A stretch of 64,000 nt of DNA from JBBDMU01 sp040878115. GTDB taxonomy: Bacteria; Bacteroidota; Rhodothermia; Balneolales; Natronogracilivirgulaceae. This document shows, piece after piece, positions 59,294-64,000 of this stretch; the first letter of the stretch is position 1, and every line of letters starts with the position of its first letter. The notes beneath the pieces were generated by a model. That model had not been told where the DNA came from, did no database searches, and saw only the letters and a list, made by a program, of their open reading frames with translations. The position numbers and the translations under genes were made by a program. The stretch spans positions 1 to 64,000 of the forward strand of contig JBBDMV010000126.1 in assembly GCA_040878115.1 (NCBI GenBank), given 5' to 3'.

Positions 59294-60829
59294 ATGGCCA
59301 AAGATACAAACGGTTATTCGAATGATAACAATAAGAAAGACCAGAATGAGATGTTGGAGAGCCAGGGACGTATTCCTCCCCAGGCCCTTGAGATTGAAGA
59401 ATCCGTTCTGGGCGGCATGCTGATAGAACAGGAAGCGGCATCGGTTGCCCTTGAGCTTCTCAAGCCAGATGATTTCTATAAACCATCCCACCGCCATATA
59501 TTCGAAGTCATTTCCAGCCTCTATGAAGGGGAAAACGCTCTGGACCTTCTTACCGTTGAAAATGAGCTTAGGGATAGAAATCTCCTCGATACTATAGGTG
59601 GGCGAGGTTACCTGACAGAGCTTACCCGTTCGGTAAGTTCATCGGCCAATATTGAGTATCACGCACAGATCATTTCCGAAAAGGCGATAAAGCGTAATCT
59701 CATTCTCACCTGTACTGAGGTCATTAAAGATTCTTATGACGGGACCAGTGATCCTTTTGACCTGCTGGACAAAGCAGAACAAAGGATCTTCGATCTGGCT
59801 AATTCAAAAAGCCTGCAAACCACCAATCCACTTAATGAGGTCGTCAAAAAAACACTTGCTTATCTGGAAGAAGTACGTGACCGCCCGGGAAGCATTACCG
59901 GTGTCCCGACCGGCCTTGATGTAGATAAAATTACTGCAGGCTGGCAAAATGGCGACCTGGTCATTATTGCTGCCCGGCCTTCAATGGGGAAAACTGCTTT
60001 TATCCTGAGTGTAGCGCGAAATACGGCCGTTTATCCGGATAAGAACCTGAGGGTTCCCGTGGCTATATTTAGCCTTGAAATGTCTGCGCAGGCATTGGTG
60101 CAACGCCTGCTCACCATGGAAGGCCGCATCAATGCCCAGGATGCCCGGACCGGTCGCCTGAACGACGAACAATTCAAAAGCCTCATTCAAGCCGCTGGAA
60201 GATTACATTCAGCCGAAATATTTATTGATGACTCCCCCGTGCTCAGCATTATGGAGTTGCGCTCAAAATGTCGCCGCTTGAAGAACGAGCATAACATCGG
60301 CCTTGTCGTCATTGATTACCTTCAGCTTCTCAGCGGACTCTCGGGAAACAAGAACTCCAGCCGTGAACAGGAAATTGCTGCTATTTCGAGGGGTCTTAAG
60401 GCCTTAGCCAAAGAACTGGATATTCCGGTTATCGCACTTTCTCAGTTGAGCCGTGCCGTTGAACAGCGTGGTGGTGATAAGCGTCCTCAATTGAGTGACT
60501 TGCGTGAATCAGGCTCGATTGAACAGGATGCTGACCTTGTGTGTTTCCTATACAGGCCCGAATACTATCAAATTACCACGGATGAACAAGGGAATTCAAC
60601 CGCAGGCGTAGGCGAGCTCATTGTCGGTAAACAGAGGAACGGGCCTGTGGGTACGGTTCGCCTTGCCTTTATTCAAGAGTATGCCCGGTTCGAAAACCTG
60701 ACATCCGCTCAATCAGACTTTGATGACGGCGGTGATATCGATCCCTTTTTAGACGATAACCCGCCCGGTCAGGCACCAAAAGGCCCTGGTAAAACAGGTT
60801 ACTTCCCCGAAGAAAACTCCCCTTTTTAA
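59294..60829 (+). CDS. dnaB: Replicative DNA helicase
   Basis: Hexameric helicase that unwinds DNA at the replication fork. The N-terminal domain (30-130; PPQALEIEESVLGGML) is followed by a linker and a RecA-type C-terminal domain with P-loop AARPSMGKTAFIL (K233), VIDYLQLLSG and SQLSRAVEQRGGDKRPQLSDLRESGSIEQD. No intein. At 511 residues it is of normal length, with an extra acidic, Pro-rich tail (DGGDIDPFLDDNPPGQAPKG) for partner contacts. Confidence 0.97.
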   Translation: MAKDTNGYSNDNNKKDQNEMLESQGRIPPQALEIEESVLGGMLIEQEAASVALELLKPDDFYKPSHRHIFEVISSLYEGENALDLLTVENELRDRNLLDTIGGRGYLTELTRSVSSSANIEYHAQIISEKAIKRNLILTCTEVIKDSYDGTSDPFDLLDKAEQRIFDLANSKSLQTTNPLNEVVKKTLAYLEEVRDRPGSITGVPTGLDVDKITAGWQNGDLVIIAARPSMGKTAFILSVARNTAVYPDKNLRVPVAIFSLEMSAQALVQRLLTMEGRINAQDARTGRLNDEQFKSLIQAAGRLHSAEIFIDDSPVLSIMELRSKCRRLKNEHNIGLVVIDYLQLLSGLSGNKNSSREQEIAAISRGLKALAKELDIPVIALSQLSRAVEQRGGDKRPQLSDLRESGSIEQDADLVCFLYRPEYYQITTDEQGNSTAGVGELIVGKQRNGPVGTVRLAFIQEYARFENLTSAQSDFDDGGDIDPFLDDNPPGQAPKGPGKTGYFPEENSPF

Positions 60830-61149
60830 TGGAGCAAGGTGATTATGATTGGGCCTTTACGTCTGTCATAAGAAGAGTAGCTTCAAAACAGGGGGCTTTT
60901 TGTATATGCAGCTTTGCCTTTCTCCTTAGATCATACATATAAGAGACCATGAAGGCATGTAATAAGCTGCTTTTTATTTCCTTAATTGAAGAGAATACGG
61001 CATTCATGCTTTCCCCTATTTAGCCCCGCTATTTATCTTCATAATTTCGCATATCAGCCCACATTGTTAATAGAATTTGATTAAATTCGAATCACCTGTA
61101 AGGTAATCCTGCAAATTCTTATTTAAGGAAATTTGGTAATTTTTCAGCT
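60830..61149. other. 320-nt intergenic region
   Basis: Between dnaB and the serine hydrolase pair. A poor hairpin with GGGGGCTTTTTG around 60891 might end dnaB transcription. No promoter, gene or repeat that I could defend. Confidence 0.35.
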
Positions 61150-62511
61150 ATGATTATTTATTCCTGGCGCTACTATCTCCTGCTGACCGTCTTATCTGTT
61201 TTCTGCTTCTTCCAAAACACCTCTGCTCTCCAGGCGCCTTACAGCCACGTAAAAACTGCGGATGTCGATAACATCTTTTCTTCCTTCGGCCCGAATACAC
61301 CCGGCTGTGCTGTGGGCGTAATCAGTGATGGTGATCTTATATTCGCTAAAGGCTACGGGGCTGCCAATCTTGATCATGGCATCCCAATCCGTCCGCAATC
61401 CCGTTTTATGGTCGCCTCCATTTCAAAGCAATTCTCTGCAGCAGCCCTGCTGATGCTGGAGCAAGAAGGTGATCTTGACCTGGATGAAGATCTAAGAAAA
61501 TACATCCCGGGGTTGCCGGTGTACGATCATGCAATAACAGCCCGGCAGGTCATGCACCACACGTCCGGACTGCGCGATATGTTTAGCTTGCTTGCCCTGG
61601 GTGATATCGGGCTTGATAATACGACCACCGTCGATCAGGCAACCGCTATGATCAGCAGACAGCAAGGGTTGAACTTTCGTCCCGGCAGTCGGTATCTCTA
61701 CAGTAACAGTGGTTATTTCCTGATCTCGGTCCTGGTTGAGAATATTAGCGGCATGAGCCTGCGTGAATACACGGACAAACACTTCTTTAAACCTATTGGG
61801 ATGACCTCCACTCACTTTCATGATGACACAGGCATGATCGTACCTGATCGCGTGATAAGCTACAGGCCCACCAATAACGGGCCCGGCCAATTTTACCGGA
61901 CCAATGCGGACAAGGTGGGTGCACGTGGCCTTTTTACCACAATTGAGGATATGGCCCTTTGGGATTATAACTTTATTGATAATAAAACAAACCTTGAAAA
62001 TTTCACAAAGCGAATGACCGAACTGGGTGTTACCATATACGGTAGCACGTTCAATTATGCTTCGGGTTTGCGCATCAACCGTTACAAGTCACTGAAAACG
62101 GTCGGTCATGACGGTAACTACATGGGTTTCAGGTCCAGCTATAAAAGGTTCCTCAAGCAGAGATTAAGTGTTGTAACCCTCTGTAATATGAGTAATATCA
62201 ATCCGGCTGATTATGCACGACAAGTTGCTGATCTTTATCTCCAAAAGGTGTTTAATGATCAATTCAATATTTATGCAGGAAACTATCGTAATGGACCTTC
62301 CGGGACCAGACAGGTGATTGTACTTGAAAATGGTAACCTTTACTTAAAGGAAGGTATTAACGATAAAAAACGTTTAACCTGGCAAGGCGATGACCAATTC
62401 AGGACCGGCCAATGGAATGTCCGGTTTCGACGGAACGATCAAAACGAAATAAACCACCTGCTCATTAAAACTCCGGGAACAGGAGATATTACATTCAAAA
62501 AGGTTGAATAA
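61150..62511 (+). CDS. Serine hydrolase, class C beta-lactamase fold (first of a tandem pair)
   Basis: Exported or membrane-bound protein of 453 residues; the N-terminal hydrophobic segment (YYLLLTVLSVFCFFQNTSALQ) looks like a signal peptide. The penicillin-binding/AmpC-type catalytic set is S90-x-x-K93 (VASISKQ), Y184-S-N (YLYSNSGY), and HDG in the third motif (VGHDGNYMGF). The C-terminal ~90 residues form a small extra domain (GTRQVIVLENGNLYLKEG). Such proteins may be carboxypeptidases, esterases or D-aminopeptidases rather than antibiotic-hydrolysing enzymes. The next gene, 2 nt downstream, is a paralogue. Confidence 0.88.
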   Translation: MIIYSWRYYLLLTVLSVFCFFQNTSALQAPYSHVKTADVDNIFSSFGPNTPGCAVGVISDGDLIFAKGYGAANLDHGIPIRPQSRFMVASISKQFSAAALLMLEQEGDLDLDEDLRKYIPGLPVYDHAITARQVMHHTSGLRDMFSLLALGDIGLDNTTTVDQATAMISRQQGLNFRPGSRYLYSNSGYFLISVLVENISGMSLREYTDKHFFKPIGMTSTHFHDDTGMIVPDRVISYRPTNNGPGQFYRTNADKVGARGLFTTIEDMALWDYNFIDNKTNLENFTKRMTELGVTIYGSTFNYASGLRINRYKSLKTVGHDGNYMGFRSSYKRFLKQRLSVVTLCNMSNINPADYARQVADLYLQKVFNDQFNIYAGNYRNGPSGTRQVIVLENGNLYLKEGINDKKRLTWQGDDQFRTGQWNVRFRRNDQNEINHLLIKTPGTGDITFKKVE

Positions 62512-62513
62512 AC

Positions 62514-63956
62514 ATGAAGGTGTCTAAATTACTAACCGGAATAATAATAAGCTTTCTGCTTTCAGGGTGTGGGACCGCTGAAGTAACCTCCGCCCCTGCA
62601 TCGGGAACAGAACCAGAAAAGGAACCTCCGGTTGAGGAGCGAACCAAAATTGACCGTTTCCAGATTGAGGAGCGAACCCAAATAGACCGTATATTTGAAA
62701 GTTACGACAGCAATAATGCGCCGGGTTGCGCCACTGCCGTGTACCAGAACGGGGATACTTTATTTAGCAAAGGTTATGGCATAGCCAATCTTGATTACGG
62801 TATTCCAATAAGCGACTCAACTGCCTTTTATATGACATCACTGTCCAAACAGATGACGGCGGCGGCTGCAGGGCTTCTGGTCGTCCGCGGTGAGCTGGAT
62901 CCCAATCTGGAGGTAAGCGAATATATAGACGATTGGCCTGACTGGGCAGCCGGGGTGAAAGTCGAACATCTTTTCAGCCATACATCCGGTCTGCCTGATG
63001 TTTACGATTTAATGTCTATTCACGGCATCTCCATCAGCAATGTCATGGACCTTGATGATTACATGACGGTCGTTAAAATGGGTGAAAGCCTGGTGTTCGG
63101 TCCTGGGTCAAAATATGCTTATAATAACAGTGACTATACGGCACTTGCCTATTTAATTGAAAAGATCAGCGGGGAAAAGTTTTCGCAATATGTTGACCAA
63201 GAGCTTTTCGGGCCCCTGGGCATGCACTCCACCCACTTTCATGATGATCGTCACCACGTGGTCCCGAATCGTGCCATGAGCTATGAAAAGAGTGCTAATG
63301 GCTTTCGCCAAACGTACCTTGGCAATTTTCAAGGCGTAGGTCCGGGTGGCCTCTATTCTACTATAAATGACTGGCACCGTTGGGAATCATTTTGGAACGG
63401 TAACCTTGAATGGAATGGTGGCATTTCAGCTGATGAGGCCATTGAACTAAAACGGATGATGACCACTCCTTATGTAGCCGGGGGTGACCCGCTTGATTAC
63501 GGGATGGGCCTGCAAATCAACACCAGAAAAGGAACGTTGGAGAATGGCCACAGTGGCTCTTTTATGGGCTTTCAAACCGACTACCGGCGTTATCCGCAAT
63601 ACGGGATCGCAATGGTAACCCTTTGCAATAGGGCTGACGGAAATCCACAGCAGCTCAATAACCAAATGGCTGATATTTTGCTAAAAGAGCATTTCGAAGC
63701 CTATCTCTCCCCATACAAAGGCACTTACCGCAGCGAAGAGCTCTCTGCAGAGTTTAAGGTAACGATAGAAGGCGGCAAGCTGAAACTCAACAGACGGCTA
63801 TCCCCCAAAGGCTTTATGACGGAGACGGGTAAAGACAAATGGAGTGCCGAATCTTTGGATATGGTTTTTAAGCGAAATGGTTCCGGAGAAGTTTCCAGTG
63901 TTTTACTATCTACCAGCCGGGCCCTGGACGTAGAGTTCCATCGCAAAAATGAATAG
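62514..63956 (+). CDS. Serine hydrolase, class C beta-lactamase fold, lipoprotein (second of a tandem pair)
   Basis: Paralogue of the preceding gene, 480 residues. The signal ends SFLLSGCG (lipobox, Cys19), so it is a lipoprotein. Catalytic motifs: S109-x-x-K112 (TSLSKQ), Y203-N-N (YAYNNSDY) and HSG (GHSGSFMGFQ). Between the lipobox and the domain is a spacer with a near-exact internal duplication, EERTKIDRFQ and EERTQIDRIF (residues 41-61). Substrate unknown. The stop of the first gene and start of this one are 2 nt apart; the two arose by tandem duplication. Confidence 0.9.
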   Translation: MKVSKLLTGIIISFLLSGCGTAEVTSAPASGTEPEKEPPVEERTKIDRFQIEERTQIDRIFESYDSNNAPGCATAVYQNGDTLFSKGYGIANLDYGIPISDSTAFYMTSLSKQMTAAAAGLLVVRGELDPNLEVSEYIDDWPDWAAGVKVEHLFSHTSGLPDVYDLMSIHGISISNVMDLDDYMTVVKMGESLVFGPGSKYAYNNSDYTALAYLIEKISGEKFSQYVDQELFGPLGMHSTHFHDDRHHVVPNRAMSYEKSANGFRQTYLGNFQGVGPGGLYSTINDWHRWESFWNGNLEWNGGISADEAIELKRMMTTPYVAGGDPLDYGMGLQINTRKGTLENGHSGSFMGFQTDYRRYPQYGIAMVTLCNRADGNPQQLNNQMADILLKEHFEAYLSPYKGTYRSEELSAEFKVTIEGGKLKLNRRLSPKGFMTETGKDKWSAESLDMVFKRNGSGEVSSVLLSTSRALDVEFHRKNE

Positions 63957-64000
63957 CCCATATCTTCTTATGCCCGTTGTAGGGCCTATCGAAAGAAAAA

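Noticed and set aside
1..64000. tRNA and rRNA genes
   Set aside because: I looked for the TpsiC GGTTCGAATCC-type motif and rRNA consensus stretches and found none.

Overview
The window looks like chromosome from a Gram-negative member of the Bacteroidota/Balneolota branch, most likely a Balneolaceae-type bacterium. This is inferred from gene content; no database was searched. The pointers are: a DUF4837 lipoprotein, a PorV/PorQ-type outer-membrane protein, a MauE-type membrane protein fused to a thioredoxin-like domain, bacillithiol synthesis (bshC), a DUF151/UVR nuclease, phosphatidylethanolamine synthesis genes (psd-pssA), almost no Shine-Dalgarno sequences, and promoters of the Bacteroidota form TTG-N20-TAnnTTTG in front of trp and nuo. 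I found no rRNA, tRNA or CRISPR array.

Layout. 1-121: start of prfB on the minus strand with its programmed +1 frameshift. 588-4227: M48 lipoprotein protease, MauE-thioredoxin fusion, orphan OmpR-type regulator. 4742-10919: biotin genes, with bioB on plus facing a minus operon bioF-bioH-like-bioC-bioD-bioA; between bioB and bioA lie a duplicated bioA tail and a decayed REP-associated transposase. 10942-12009: DUF4837 lipoprotein. 12136-20897: full tryptophan operon on minus (leader trpL, attenuator, trpE, trpS, trpG, trpD, trpC, a 740-nt gap with relics, trpF, trpB, trpA). 21118-27021: PorV-like protein, thioredoxin-like lipoprotein, then pssA, psd, rseP, dxr on minus. 27298-30574: GH65 disaccharide phosphorylase plus beta-phosphoglucomutase. 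30638-42628: a frameshifted SpoIIAA-like gene, DEAD-box helicase, hot-dog hydratase, PemK/MazF module, isocitrate dehydrogenase, and recO-htrA, pgeF, aroE. 43778-46150: a degraded integron-like island. 46947-50487: DUF151-bshC-fau-tmk operon. 50904-58297: nuoABCDEFGH. 58410-63956: an unusual uracil-DNA glycosylase, dnaB, and two tandem beta-lactamase-fold serine hydrolases.

How the genes work together. The trp operon appears to be controlled by classical ribosome-mediated attenuation. A 17-residue leader peptide with three consecutive Trp codons precedes an antiterminator/terminator pair, and tryptophanyl-tRNA synthetase (trpS) sits inside the operon under the same control. Complex I is represented by the peripheral arm subunits plus NuoH only, so nuoI-N must lie elsewhere. 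Dxr, RseP, Psd and PssA form an envelope cluster on one strand.

The most unusual region is 43778-46150. It holds a degenerate IntI-like integrase fragment pointing right, attC-like sites to its left, a ParE/RelE toxin-antitoxin cassette bounded by 12-bp inverted repeats, and an orphan gene with a strong Shine-Dalgarno. Together these have the architecture of a dying chromosomal integron. A roughly 97-bp self-complementary repeat built from CTCCAT/ATGGAG units occurs at 15263-15360 and inverted at 46403-46499, and may be a new non-autonomous element.
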